Below, in pieces: positions 1-8,819 of a stretch of 64,000 nt of DNA. The stretch comes from Methylobacterium sp. 17Sr1-1 (lineage in GTDB: Bacteria; Pseudomonadota; Alphaproteobacteria; Rhizobiales; Beijerinckiaceae), in contig NZ_CP029552.1 of the NCBI RefSeq assembly GCF_003173775.1, forward strand, positions 6,345,001 to 6,409,000. The letters run 5' to 3'. The notes beneath the pieces were generated by a model that made no database searches, had not been told where the DNA came from, and saw nothing but the letters and a program-made list of their open reading frames with translations. Position 1 is the first letter of the stretch. Each line of letters begins with the position of its first letter. A program made the position numbers and the translations under genes.

Positions 1-12
1 TATAAGGCGCGC

Positions 13-783
13 ATGACTCGCCGGAAGCCGCCCGTCCCCGACAAAATCACCGCACCTGTGAAGGCGGGACTTGCGAAAGCAGGGCTGGTCAAGCCCATGA
101 CCGCGCGTGCCGGGACCTCTGGTGCGACCACGCCGGAGCCGGTCGACGCCGCGACGCTCGCCGAGATCTTCGCGCGGCTGAGCGCCGCCAACCCGGAGCC
201 GCGCTCCGACCTCGAGTACATCAACCCCTACACGCTGCTCGTCGCGGTGGTGCTCTCGGCCCAGGCCACCGACAAGAGCGTCAACCTCGCCACCGCGCCG
301 CTCTTCGCCCTCGCCGACAATCCGGCGGCGATGCTGGCGCTCGGCGAGGAGACGGTGCGGCATCACATCCGCACCATCGGTCTGTTCAACACCAAGGCCA
401 AGAACGTCATCGCGCTCTCGCGCATCCTGATCGAGGAGCATGGCGGCGAAGTGCCCCGCGCCCGCGAGCACCTGGAGGTCCTGCCCGGCGTCGGCAAGAA
501 GACCGCGAGCGTGGTGCTCAACGTCGCGTTCGGCGAGCCGACCATCGCGGTCGACACCCACATCTTCCGGGTCTCGAACCGGGTGCCACTGGCCCCCGGC
601 TCCACCACCGACAAGGTCCAGGCCGGGCTGGAGGCGATCGTGCCGGAGCCCTACCGCCTCAACGCCCATCACTGGCTGATCCTGCACGGGCGCTACGTCT
701 GCAAGGCGCGCAAGCCCGAATGCTGGCGCTGCCCGATCGCCGACCTCTGCCGCTACCCGGACAAGACGCCCGGTCCCGGCTGA
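13..783 (+). CDS. nth: Endonuclease III (DNA glycosylase/AP lyase)
   Basis: Base-excision repair enzyme that removes oxidised pyrimidines and nicks the abasic site. The 256-residue protein has the helix-hairpin-helix motif LPGVGKKTASVV with the catalytic lysine, followed by the VDTHIFRVSNR segment carrying the catalytic aspartate, and ends in a C-x6-C-x2-C-x5-C [4Fe-4S] loop (CKARKPECWRCPIADLC). Family members are usually 210-230 residues; the excess is an Ala/Pro/Lys-rich N-terminal extension of about 45 residues, so an internal start (for example the Met at about residue 29) is possible. It stands alone before the metal-efflux genes. Confidence 0.96.
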   Translation: MTRRKPPVPDKITAPVKAGLAKAGLVKPMTARAGTSGATTPEPVDAATLAEIFARLSAANPEPRSDLEYINPYTLLVAVVLSAQATDKSVNLATAPLFALADNPAAMLALGEETVRHHIRTIGLFNTKAKNVIALSRILIEEHGGEVPRAREHLEVLPGVGKKTASVVLNVAFGEPTIAVDTHIFRVSNRVPLAPGSTTDKVQAGLEAIVPEPYRLNAHHWLILHGRYVCKARKPECWRCPIADLCRYPDKTPGPG

Positions 784-832
784 GGCCCCCGCCCGCGCTT
801 CCTTCCGACCTGGAATCTGCTATCCTGGCGCC

Positions 833-1279
833 ATGACCCCGCCCCGCCCCCTCGTGCGCCTGCTCGCCGTGGTGATCGTGATGATCGCCGCGTGCCTCGG
901 CGCGCCGCTGGTCGGGGTGTCGTCGGCGCAAGCTCATCAGGGACATGCCCACCAGGGTCACGCGCATCAGGGTCATGCCCATCACGGCCCGTCCCTGGAC
1001 GCGCCCGCCGCGACGGCGCTGACGCTCACCGAGGCGCGCGTCGCCTCCCAAGGTCAGCGTCTGACCGCCGCCAACCCCGACGAGGCGCCCGCCGCCCGGC
1101 CCTGCAACGGGCTGTGCTGCCTGATGGGCGCTTCCTGCTGCGTGCCCGGCCTGCTGCCCGAGAGCCCGGCGGCGTTCCCCAGCCCCCGGCCGGCCCGCCG
1201 CCTCGCGACGGCCGAGGACGCGCTGCCCGCCGGCATCGCGCCGGATTCCCCCGCGAGACCGCCACGACCCTTCGCCTGA
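833..1279 (+). CDS. His/Cys-rich secreted protein, probably metal-related
   Basis: A 148-residue protein of no family I recognise. It has a clear N-terminal signal segment (LLAVVIVMIAACLGAPLVG, cleavage near SAQA), then four near-tandem copies of HQGHA ending in HHG, and a central Cys cluster (CNGLCCLMGASCC). Such His and Cys clusters commonly bind Cu, Zn, Ni or Co. It lies 87 bp upstream of an RND metal-efflux adaptor and pump on the same strand, and the adaptor also begins its mature part with a His-rich AHEGHDHG stretch, so a role in periplasmic metal sensing or buffering is inferred, not shown. Confidence 0.7.
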   Translation: MTPPRPLVRLLAVVIVMIAACLGAPLVGVSSAQAHQGHAHQGHAHQGHAHHGPSLDAPAATALTLTEARVASQGQRLTAANPDEAPAARPCNGLCCLMGASCCVPGLLPESPAAFPSPRPARRLATAEDALPAGIAPDSPARPPRPFA

Positions 1280-1366
1280 CGCCCGCGTCCCGCGCCGGCG
1301 CGCCGCCCTGACGGGCAGGCCGTCCGTGGCGCTCCTCGACGTCCGCTCGCGAAGGTTCCTCCTCCG

Positions 1367-3109
1367 ATGTTTCCGTTCCGGTTGCCGTCCGCGTTGCGCG
1401 TGCCGGCCGTGGTGCTCGCCCTCGCGGCGCTGCCGTTCCTGTCTGCCCAGACACAGGCCCACGAGGGCCACGACCACGGTGCGCCGGCCGCGCCGGTCTC
1501 GAAGACCATCGCGCCCCGCGGCGAGGCGGCCTCCGCCGCCTTCGAGCTGGTGGCGATTCCCCGGGGCGACGCCCTGGTGCTCTACCTCGACCGCTTCGCC
1601 ACCGGCGAACCGGTCGCCGACGCCACGCTGGAGGTCGAGACGCCGGCCGGCCCCGCGACGGCCGAGGCCGCCCCTGACGGCAGCTACCGCCTCCCCGCAC
1701 CCTGGCTCGCGAAGCGAGATCCGAAAGAGGACCACCTCGACCTCGTCGTCACGGTGACGGCGGGGTCCGACGTGGACGTGCTGCCGCTGACCGTCGCGCT
1801 GCCGAAATCCGCCGAGACGGCTGAAGCCCGGCACGAGCACGAGGGCGAAGGCTGGCTGCACACGCTCACCGAGCGCCTGACCGACCGGCTCGCCGCCCGC
1901 GATCCCGGTGCCGGCCTCGCCGCCGCGGGTGGCTTCGTGCTCGGCCTCGCCGCCATGGGGCTGATGCGGGCCGGGCGCCGCGCGCCTGTCCTCGCCGTGC
2001 TGGTGCTGGCCGCGACCCTGGTGCTGGGCGCCACCGCCTTCGCGCATGAGAAACAAGAAACTTCGGGGGAGCATCCGGAGGCCCGGGCCGCCTTCGTCCC
2101 GCCCCCGACCGACCTCGCGCAGCGCCTCCCCGACGGGGCGGTGTTCGTGCCCAAGCCCACCCAGCGCCTGCTCTCCCTGCGCACGCAGATGGCGGCGGAG
2201 GGCGCGTTCCGGCGCACGGTCTCCCTGCCCGGCCGGATCATCCCGGACCCGAATGCCAGCGGCGTGGTGCAATCCTCGGTCGGCGGGCGCCTGGCGCCGC
2301 CGCCCTCGGGCAGCTTCCCGCGCCTCGGCACCAAGGTCCGCCCGGGCGAGGTCCTGGCCCTCGTCACCCCGCCGGTGCAGCGGGTCGACCTCTCCGACAT
2401 GCGCCAGCGCCAGGGCGAACTGGACCAGCAGATCGCCATCGTCCAGCGCCGGGTCGACCGCTACCTCAAGCTCGCCCCCGGCGGCGCGGTCTCGCAGGTC
2501 CAGCTCGACGAGGCGCAGGACGAGCTGAAAGGCCTCAAGGACCGCCGCGGCGCCCTCGACCGCATCCGCCAGGAGCCCGAGGTGCTGACGGCCCCTGTCG
2601 GCGGAGTGATCGCGGAAGCCGCCGCGGTCGCCGGCCAGATGGCCAATTCCGGCCAGATGGTGTTTCAGATCGTCGATCCGGGAAAACTCTGGGTCGAGGC
2701 GCTGAGCTTCGACGCCCTGACGCCGGCCGCCGACGCCACCGCGCGGCTCGCCGACGGGCGCAGCCTGCCCCTCGCCTACCAGGGCGCGGGGCTCGCCGAC
2801 CGCAACCAGGCGATCCCGGTCCAGTTCGCGATCCGGGGCGGGTCGGAGGGCCTGCGGGTCGGCCAGTTCGTCACCGTGCTCGCCGCCACCGACGCCGAGC
2901 AGAGCGGTCTCGCCCTGCCGCGGGCGAGCGTGGTACGCACCGCCAACGGCCAGGACGTGGTCTACGCCCACACCGCCGCCGAGCGCTACGAGGCGCGGCC
3001 CGTGCGGGTCGCGCCCCTCGACGGCGCGCGGGTGCTGGTCGAGGCCGGGGTGGCCCCCGGCACCCGCGTGGTGGTCCAGGGCGCCGAGCTCCTGGACCAG
3101 GTCCGGTAA
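1367..3109 (+). CDS. RND metal-efflux periplasmic adaptor with extra membrane-anchored N-terminal domain
   Basis: Membrane fusion protein of an HME-type RND pump (CusB/CzcB class), 580 residues against about 380-500 for most relatives. After a signal peptide (residues 1-31) comes AHEGHDHG, a beta-rich domain at roughly 55-145, a second His patch (RHEHEGEG, about 155), and two hydrophobic segments (about 183-200 and 206-226). The adaptor proper follows from about 245: barrel-sandwich halves flanking a coiled-coil hairpin ([20 protein letters not shown]) and a C-terminal membrane-proximal barrel. The pump gene begins 13 bp after the stop, so they are co-transcribed. Metal specificity cannot be read from the sequence. 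Confidence 0.9.
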   Translation: MFPFRLPSALRVPAVVLALAALPFLSAQTQAHEGHDHGAPAAPVSKTIAPRGEAASAAFELVAIPRGDALVLYLDRFATGEPVADATLEVETPAGPATAEAAPDGSYRLPAPWLAKRDPKEDHLDLVVTVTAGSDVDVLPLTVALPKSAETAEARHEHEGEGWLHTLTERLTDRLAARDPGAGLAAAGGFVLGLAAMGLMRAGRRAPVLAVLVLAATLVLGATAFAHEKQETSGEHPEARAAFVPPPTDLAQRLPDGAVFVPKPTQRLLSLRTQMAAEGAFRRTVSLPGRIIPDPNASGVVQSSVGGRLAPPPSGSFPRLGTKVRPGEVLALVTPPVQRVDLSDMRQRQGELDQQIAIVQRRVDRYLKLAPGGAVSQVQLDEAQDELKGLKDRRGALDRIRQEPEVLTAPVGGVIAEAAAVAGQMANSGQMVFQIVDPGKLWVEALSFDALTPAADATARLADGRSLPLAYQGAGLADRNQAIPVQFAIRGGSEGLRVGQFVTVLAATDAEQSGLALPRASVVRTANGQDVVYAHTAAERYEARPVRVAPLDGARVLVEAGVAPGTRVVVQGAELLDQVR

Positions 3110-3122
3110 GGAGAGACCCGAG

Positions 3123-6100
3123 ATGTTCTCCTTCCTGGTCACGCAATCCCTGCGCAACCGCCTGCTGGTCCTGGCGGCGGCCGCCGTGCTGGTGCTCTAC
3201 GGCGCGTTCAGCCTCACGCGGCTGCCGGTCGACGTCTTCCCCGACCTCAACCGTCCCACCGTCACCATCATGACCGAGGCCGAGGGCTACGCGCCCCCGG
3301 AGGTCGAGCAGATGGTGACCTACCCGATCGAGACCCGGCTTAACGGCCTGCCCGGGGTGACCCGGCTACGCTCGGTCTCGGGCGTCGGCCTGTCGGTGAT
3401 CTACGTCGAGTTCGCCTGGGGCACCGACATCTACCGCAACCGCCAGCAGGTCGCCGAGCGGCTGGCCCTGGTCCAGGATCAGCTCCCCCGCGGGGTGACC
3501 TCGCAGATGGGCCCGGTCTCCTCGATCATGGGCCAGGTGCTCCTGATCGCGGTGACGGGCGAGACCCTGTCGCCGATGGAGCTGCGCGAGACCGCCGATT
3601 TCGTGCTCCGCCCGCGCCTGCTCACCGTGCCGGGCGTGGCGCAGGTGATCCCGATCGGCGGCGAGGTGCGCCAGTTCCGCGTCGCCCCGAACCCGGCGGC
3701 GATGCGGGCGCTCGGCGTCAGCAACGCCCAGCTCGACGCGGCGCTCCAGCAATTCGGCACCAATGCCGGCGGCGGCTTCACCGACCAGTACTCGCGCGAA
3801 TACCTGATCCGGAACATCGCCCGCACGATGAGCCTGGAGGATCTGCGCGACCTTGTGGTGGGAGCCACCGGGAACGCCCCGGTGCGCCTGCGCCAGGTCG
3901 CCGAGGTCTCCTTCGCGGCCAAGGCCAAGCGCGGCGAGGGCGGCTACCAGGGCAGGCCGGCGGTGATCGTCTCGGTCGAGAAGCAGCCCGACGTCGACAC
4001 CGTGGCGTTGACGCGCACCATCGAGGCGGCACTGAAGGACATCGCGCCCTCGCTGCCCGCCGGCATCTCCGCCGACAAGATCCTGTTTCGTCAGGCCGAC
4101 TTCATCGAGACCTCGATCGCCAATGTCGAGCGGGTCCTGGTCGAGGCGATCGCCGTGGTGGCGATCGTGCTGTTCTGCTTCCTGCTGAACGTCCGCACCA
4201 CCCTGATCTCGCTGACCGCCATCCCCGTCTCGATCCTGACGACGGCGCTGGTGTTCCATCTCCTCGGGCTGTCGATCAACACCATGACCCTCGGGGGCCT
4301 CGCCATCGCGATCGGCGAGCTCGTCGACGACGCGGTGGTCGACGTCGAGAACATCTTTCGGCGGCTTCGCGAGAACCGGGCCGCCGGCAATCCGCGCTCG
4401 GTGTTCGACGTCGTGGTCGCGGCCTCGAACGAGGTGCGCTCCGGCATCGTCTACGCGACCGCGATCATCGTCTTGGTCTTCGTGCCGCTCTTCGCGTTGT
4501 CCGGCATCGAGGGGCGGCTCTTCGCGCCGCTCGGCCAGGCCTACATCGTGTCGATCCTGGCGAGCCTCGTCGTCTCGATCACGCTGACGCCGGTCCTCGC
4601 CTCCTGGCTCCTGCCCGGAATGAAGAGCCTGGAGGAGCACGAGAGCCGCTTCATCCGCGCGCTCAAGCGCGCCAACGCCGCCGCCTTGAGGATCGTGTTC
4701 CGCCGCCAGCGGATCCTCGTCGGCGCGGTGGCGGCGCTGGTGGTCGGCGCGGGCCTGGCCGCCTCGCAGCTGCCGCGGGCCTTCCTGCCGCCGTTCAACG
4801 AGGGCTCCTTCACCGTCACCATGGCCTTCACCCCCGGCATCTCGCTGCCCGAGAGCAGCCGGGTCGGCGCGATCGCGGAGCGCCTCCTGATGGAGATCCC
4901 GGAGGTCGCGGCGGTCGGCCGGCGCACCGGCCGGGCGGAGCTCGACGAGCACGCGGAGGGCGTGCATTCCTCCGATCTGGAGGTGGCGCTCAAAGGCGGC
5001 GGCCGGCCGAAGGCAGAGCTCGTGGCCGAGATCCGCAACCGGCTCGCGGTGCTGCCGGTCTCGGTCAATGTCGGCCAGCCGATCTCGCACCGGCTCGACC
5101 ACATGCTGTCCGGCGTCCGGGCCGAGATCGCTCTAAAGATCTTCGGCGAGGACCTGGATTCGTTGCGCCGCGTGGCGGCGAGCCTGCAGGAGCGGATGCG
5201 GGCGATTCCCGGCCTCGCCGACCTCCAGGTCGAGAAGCAGGTGCGGATCCCGCAGCTCGAGATCCGGGTCGATTACGGACGGGCGGCGCTCTACGGGGTG
5301 CAGCCGGCGGCGATCGTCGAGCAGATCAGCCGGCTCTCCAACGGCCGCCTCGTCTCGACGGTGGTCGACGGCTACCGTCGCTTCGAGGTGGTCCTGCGCC
5401 TCCCCGAGGCGCAGCGCACCACCGCGGGGCTCGGGGACCTCCTGATCGAGACGCCGTCGGGCTGGGTGCCGGCGCGCCAGGTCGCCGACATCCGCGAGAC
5501 CGACGGCCCGAACCAGATCCTGCGCGAGAACGGCCGCCGGCGCCTCGTCGTGATGGCGAACACCACCGCCGGGTCCGACATGACGGGAATCGTCGCGGCG
5601 ATCCGCGCGGCGGTCGCGGCCGAGACCCTGCCGCCGGGCGTCTTCGCCAGCCTGGAGGGCACGTTCCAGGCGCAGGAAGAGGCGACCCGGACCATCGGGG
5701 CGCTGTCACTGGTCTCCCTCGGGCTGATCTTCGCGCTGCTCACCAGCCGCTACCGCTCGGGCGCGCTGGCGCTGATCATCCTCGGCAGCGTGCCGCTGGC
5801 GCTGGTCGGCTCGGTGGCGGCCCTGTGGCTCGCCGGTCAGCCGCTCTCGGTCGCCTCGATGATCGGCTTCATCACGCTCACCGGCATCGCGGCCCGCAAC
5901 GGCATCCTCAAGGTCAGCCACACCCTGAACCTGGCGCTGCACGAGGGTGTGCCGTTCGGGCCCGACCTCGTGGTGCGCGCGAGCCTGGAACGGCTGACCC
6001 CGGTGCTGATGACCGCGCTCTCCGCCGGCGTCGCCCTGGTGCCGCTCCTCACCGACGCGGCGAGCCCCGGCAAGGAGATCCTGCACCCGGTCGCGGTGAC

Positions 6101-6260
6101 GATCTTCGGCGGGCTCGTCAGCGCCACCCTCCTCGACGCGCTGCTGACCCCGGTGCTGCTCTTGCGCTTCGGCCGCAAGCCCCTGGAGCGCCTGATGGCG
6201 GCGCGGGAGACCGCGACGAGGACGGCGCCCACGGGCGCCACGCCGGCCGACCTCTACTGA
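3123..6260 (+). CDS. Heavy-metal RND efflux pump (CusA/CzcA family)
   Basis: Inner-membrane proton-driven pump of 1045 residues, the normal size. N-terminal [20 protein letters not shown] leads to TM1; the metal/proton relay in TM4 (about residues 390-415) reads [17 protein letters not shown]. It keeps the acidic residues of the HME family but differs from the CzcA (DFG...DGA) and CusA (AIG...DAAIVMIEN) signatures, so substrate assignment is open. The second half has the matching TM10-12 block ([17 protein letters not shown]). A ribosome site AAGGAG lies 9 bp upstream. No outer-membrane factor gene follows, so it must use one encoded elsewhere. Confidence 0.93.
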   Translation: MFSFLVTQSLRNRLLVLAAAAVLVLYGAFSLTRLPVDVFPDLNRPTVTIMTEAEGYAPPEVEQMVTYPIETRLNGLPGVTRLRSVSGVGLSVIYVEFAWGTDIYRNRQQVAERLALVQDQLPRGVTSQMGPVSSIMGQVLLIAVTGETLSPMELRETADFVLRPRLLTVPGVAQVIPIGGEVRQFRVAPNPAAMRALGVSNAQLDAALQQFGTNAGGGFTDQYSREYLIRNIARTMSLEDLRDLVVGATGNAPVRLRQVAEVSFAAKAKRGEGGYQGRPAVIVSVEKQPDVDTVALTRTIEAALKDIAPSLPAGISADKILFRQADFIETSIANVERVLVEAIAVVAIVLFCFLLNVRTTLISLTAIPVSILTTALVFHLLGLSINTMTLGGLAIAIGELVDDAVVDVENIFRRLRENRAAGNPRSVFDVVVAASNEVRSGIVYATAIIVLVFVPLFALSGIEGRLFAPLGQAYIVSILASLVVSITLTPVLASWLLPGMKSLEEHESRFIRALKRANAAALRIVFRRQRILVGAVAALVVGAGLAASQLPRAFLPPFNEGSFTVTMAFTPGISLPESSRVGAIAERLLMEIPEVAAVGRRTGRAELDEHAEGVHSSDLEVALKGGGRPKAELVAEIRNRLAVLPVSVNVGQPISHRLDHMLSGVRAEIALKIFGEDLDSLRRVAASLQERMRAIPGLADLQVEKQVRIPQLEIRVDYGRAALYGVQPAAIVEQISRLSNGRLVSTVVDGYRRFEVVLRLPEAQRTTAGLGDLLIETPSGWVPARQVADIRETDGPNQILRENGRRRLVVMANTTAGSDMTGIVAAIRAAVAAETLPPGVFASLEGTFQAQEEATRTIGALSLVSLGLIFALLTSRYRSGALALIILGSVPLALVGSVAALWLAGQPLSVASMIGFITLTGIAARNGILKVSHTLNLALHEGVPFGPDLVVRASLERLTPVLMTALSAGVALVPLLTDAASPGKEILHPVAVTIFGGLVSATLLDALLTPVLLLRFGRKPLERLMAARETATRTAPTGATPADLY

Positions 6261-6283
6261 TTTCCCTCACCGAGAGAGACACG

Positions 6284-6661
6284 ATGCCGATTCGAAAGAT
6301 CCTCGCCGCCGGCGCCCTGGCCCTCGCCCTGCCGCTCTGCGCACGCCACGCCTGCGCCCATGACGGGACCGGGCACAATGGCGGGCGGATCGCCGATGCC
6401 GGGCCCTACCACATCGAACTGGTGACGAAGGACCGGACGGTCGAGGTCACGATCTACGATGCCAAGGAGAAGGCGGTGTCCCCGGCCGGCTTCAAGGGCA
6501 CGGCGATCCTGGTCGTGGGCGGCAAGCCCGCCCGCGTGGTCCTGACGCCCGCCGCGGCGCGGCTCACCGGCGAGGCCGAGGTGGCGCTCGGCGCGACCCC
6601 GAAGGGCGTGGTGCAGATCACCGGGCCGGACGGCGCGGCGGCGAGCGGCAAGTTCAACTGA
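6284..6661 (+). CDS. Small secreted protein downstream of RND pump
   Basis: 125 residues with an N-terminal signal peptide (ILAAGALALALPLC, cleavage near CAHA), a His-containing mature start (HDGTGHNGG) and a short beta-rich domain. I do not recognise a named family; it resembles in composition the extra N-terminal domain of the upstream adaptor. The ATG at 6284 is preceded by GAGAGA at a suitable distance and lies 23 bp after the pump stop codon, so it is the last gene of the efflux operon. A periplasmic metal-binding accessory role is inferred from context only. Confidence 0.75.
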   Translation: MPIRKILAAGALALALPLCARHACAHDGTGHNGGRIADAGPYHIELVTKDRTVEVTIYDAKEKAVSPAGFKGTAILVVGGKPARVVLTPAAARLTGEAEVALGATPKGVVQITGPDGAAASGKFN

Positions 6662-6708
6662 GCGGGGGCCTCCGGCGGGTGGGAGCGCCGGGGGCTCCGG
6701 CCCCTCGT

Positions 6709-6780
6709 GCTCACCTATCGCCGCCCCTCCCTGTCCCGGACGACTGAAGCGGAGTGGAAGGAGATCCGGGAAAGGGCGGA
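6709..6780 (+). repeat. Dispersed intergenic repeat, copy 1 (second copy 46553-46632, inverted)
   Basis: The stretch containing TCCCGGACGACTG, GTGGAAGGAGATCCGGGA and the preceding TGCTCACCT is matched, as reverse complement, by 46553-46632 with only scattered differences. Both copies are intergenic. The core is itself imperfectly palindromic (TCCCGGA ... TCCGGGA). The rest of the 273-bp gap 6662-6934 shows no gene. Confidence 0.7.
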
Positions 6781-6934
6781 GATTGTCAGGCGTGGTTCGG
6801 CCAGCAAGCCACCCGTACCGGGTCGTGAAGAACAGCGAGCAAGGGCAAATTCGCGTGACGGACTGCGCCTCGACAAGGCGCCCCTTTCCTGATCGAGATT
6901 CCGCATCTCCCGGATTTCAGCCGCGGAAACCCGC

Positions 6935-7189
6935 TCACGCCGCCCGACGCAACATCTGTTCCGCCACCAGAGCCTGAATACTGCCCACAGTCGAGAAGGA
7001 CTCGCGGCTGAGCAGATGCTCCGGGAACTCGACCCCGAAGTGTTCTTCCAGGTCCATCATCACCTGGACCGCGCCGAACGAGTCGAGGCCGTTGTCGAAC
7101 AAGCAATCATCGTCCGAAAGGCGGTCGATGGTACGGGCGAGCCCGCCATGCTGGGCCAGAATCGTCCGGATGTCCTGAGCAGACGCCAT
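6935..7189 (-). CDS. Acyl carrier protein
   Basis: 84-residue acidic four-helix carrier. The phosphopantetheine attachment serine is in FDNGLDSFGAVQVMMDLEEHF (split: GLDSFGAVQ is the 4'-phosphopantetheine motif, Ser at about residue 37). It is not the housekeeping AcpP (which has DSLD): the DSF motif is typical of carriers paired with dedicated acyl- or aminoacyl-transfer systems. It is divergent from the acyltransferase gene at 7409, so the pair may share a control region (7190-7408), but a functional link is inference. Confidence 0.9.
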   Translation of the reverse strand: MASAQDIRTILAQHGGLARTIDRLSDDDCLFDNGLDSFGAVQVMMDLEEHFGVEFPEHLLSRESFSTVGSIQALVAEQMLRRAA

Positions 7190-7408
7190 TGCTCGACCTC
7201 ACTCTGCGCTGGTCCAGCGTTAGAGAGATACAAATCGGAAATCAAACGCTATCCGCGATGCCGGCGAAGCGCCGAGTACTATGGTGACCATCTTGTTAGC
7301 ACTCGCAACAGGCGGATCCGGCATCGATCCTGCGCGTCGAGGCGCGAGCCTCGGCCCGGCATCCCCGGACCGGACAGGTTCGTTCGAGAACGGCACGGAT
7401 GGCAGGTG

Positions 7409-8587
7409 ATGCGCGGGCGCGAGGGGTCTGACCGGTTCGAGGCGCTGGATGCGGGGCGGGGCGTCTGCGCGCTCACGGTCGCGTTCTTCCACATGCCGCT
7501 CGCGCATCCGTGGCAGCAGCAGGCCTGGTTCCCGAACCTGCAACTCTGCGTCGACGTCTTCTTCGTGCTGTCGGGCTTCGTGCTGCTGCACGCCTACGGC
7601 GACCGCCTGGCGACGGGCCGGCAGGTTCTTCGCTTCGGGCTGATGCGGGTCGGCCGGCTCTGGCCGCTGCACGCCGCGACGCTCGGGCTCCTGGTCCTGA
7701 TCGAAGGAGTGCGTTTCCTCTCCCTCTCGCACCATGCCGGCACGCCGGGCGCGACGCCGCCCTTCGGGCCCGAGCACCGACCGGTGGAGATCGTCACCCA
7801 CCTCCTGTTCCTGCAGAACTTCCGCACCTTCGGCGAGTATAGCTGGAACTTCCCGTCCTGGAGCATCGCGGTCGAGTTCTGGGCCTCGCTCGTCCTGGCC
7901 GCGACCGTGATGGCGGCGGGCCCTTGGCGCCGCCTCGTCTTCGCTGGGTTCGCAGGTGCGAGCGCGCTCGCCCTGTGGTGGGTGAGCCCGCGCACGCTGT
8001 TCGTGATCCAGAATTTCGGCATCGTGCGCTGCCTGTTCGACCTTTTTCTCGGCTGCCTCGCCTACACCCTGCGCGACGCGCTGCGCCTGCCGCGCCGCCT
8101 CGCGACCCCGGCCGAGCTCCTGGCCCTCCTCGCCCTGCCGGCCCTGGTGCTGCTCTCGAGCCCCGGCCCCCTCGGCTACGGCGCGAGCCTCGTCTTCGCC
8201 GCGGCGATCGCGCTGTTCTCGCACCAGGGCGGCGCCGTATCGGACCTCACCCGCGCGCGGGCCCCCCAGCGCCTCGGCCAGTGGTCGTTCTCGCTCTACC
8301 TCCTGCACCTGCCGGTGATCCAGGTCTTCGTGACGGCGGTCCACGCGGTCGAGGCGCGCACCGGCCTCGCCCTCACGGCGGTCCTCGGGCACGAGCACCT
8401 CGTCGATCTCGGCTCCGGCCCCGCCAACCTCGCGGCCGCGGCCGCCCTGGTGGCGCTGACGGTGCCGCTGGCCGCCCTCACCCACCGCGTCGTCGAGCGC
8501 CCGTCGCTCGCCTGGTTCAAGCGCGTCGATGCCGGCCTCGCCGCGCCCGCCGCCCCTGCGGCGGTGGCCGCCCTGGCCCCGCGCTAG
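7409..8587 (+). CDS. Acyltransferase 3 family membrane protein
   Basis: Integral-membrane O-acyltransferase (OafA/YrhL type, 392 residues) that transfers acetyl or other acyl groups to surface carbohydrates. Begins with the family pattern FEALDAGRGVCALTVAFFH containing the RG and catalytic His region, then FFVLSGFVLLHAYGDRL and about ten hydrophobic helices, with SFSLYLLHLPV near the end. The frame is open upstream to 7016, but that part overlaps the ACP gene in antisense and lacks family similarity; ATG 7409 (or GTG 7406) places the FEALDAGRG motif at the usual distance from the N-terminus. Confidence 0.9.
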   Translation: MRGREGSDRFEALDAGRGVCALTVAFFHMPLAHPWQQQAWFPNLQLCVDVFFVLSGFVLLHAYGDRLATGRQVLRFGLMRVGRLWPLHAATLGLLVLIEGVRFLSLSHHAGTPGATPPFGPEHRPVEIVTHLLFLQNFRTFGEYSWNFPSWSIAVEFWASLVLAATVMAAGPWRRLVFAGFAGASALALWWVSPRTLFVIQNFGIVRCLFDLFLGCLAYTLRDALRLPRRLATPAELLALLALPALVLLSSPGPLGYGASLVFAAAIALFSHQGGAVSDLTRARAPQRLGQWSFSLYLLHLPVIQVFVTAVHAVEARTGLALTAVLGHEHLVDLGSGPANLAAAAALVALTVPLAALTHRVVERPSLAWFKRVDAGLAAPAAPAAVAALAPR

Positions 8588-8819
8588 GAGAGATCCCTGT
8601 CTCAGTTTGGGATGGCCCGGCGGCGGAATCGGCTGGCGGATCGGTAACCGAACCGCGACTAAGTTCCTCACTGTGCCCTGCCGGTTCAGGGATGGTCGAC
8701 GAGCGGGCCCCGTCGGGAGACGACTTTTCGAGGGAGCCCGCGATCGGCCCGCGTGACGGATGAGCGGAGTTGATTTCCGCAGTGCCGGACAGGCAAGTCG
8801 CATGAGGCAGGGACATCAG

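Noticed and set aside
659..3157. Long open frame antisense to the metal-efflux adaptor
   Set aside because: GC-rich shadow of the real adaptor frame; composition is Arg/Gly/His-rich low complexity with no recognisable domain, while the plus strand gives a complete family protein.
7016..7408. N-terminal extension of the acyltransferase
   Set aside because: Overlaps the ACP gene in antisense and does not resemble the family; the family start motif follows ATG 7409.
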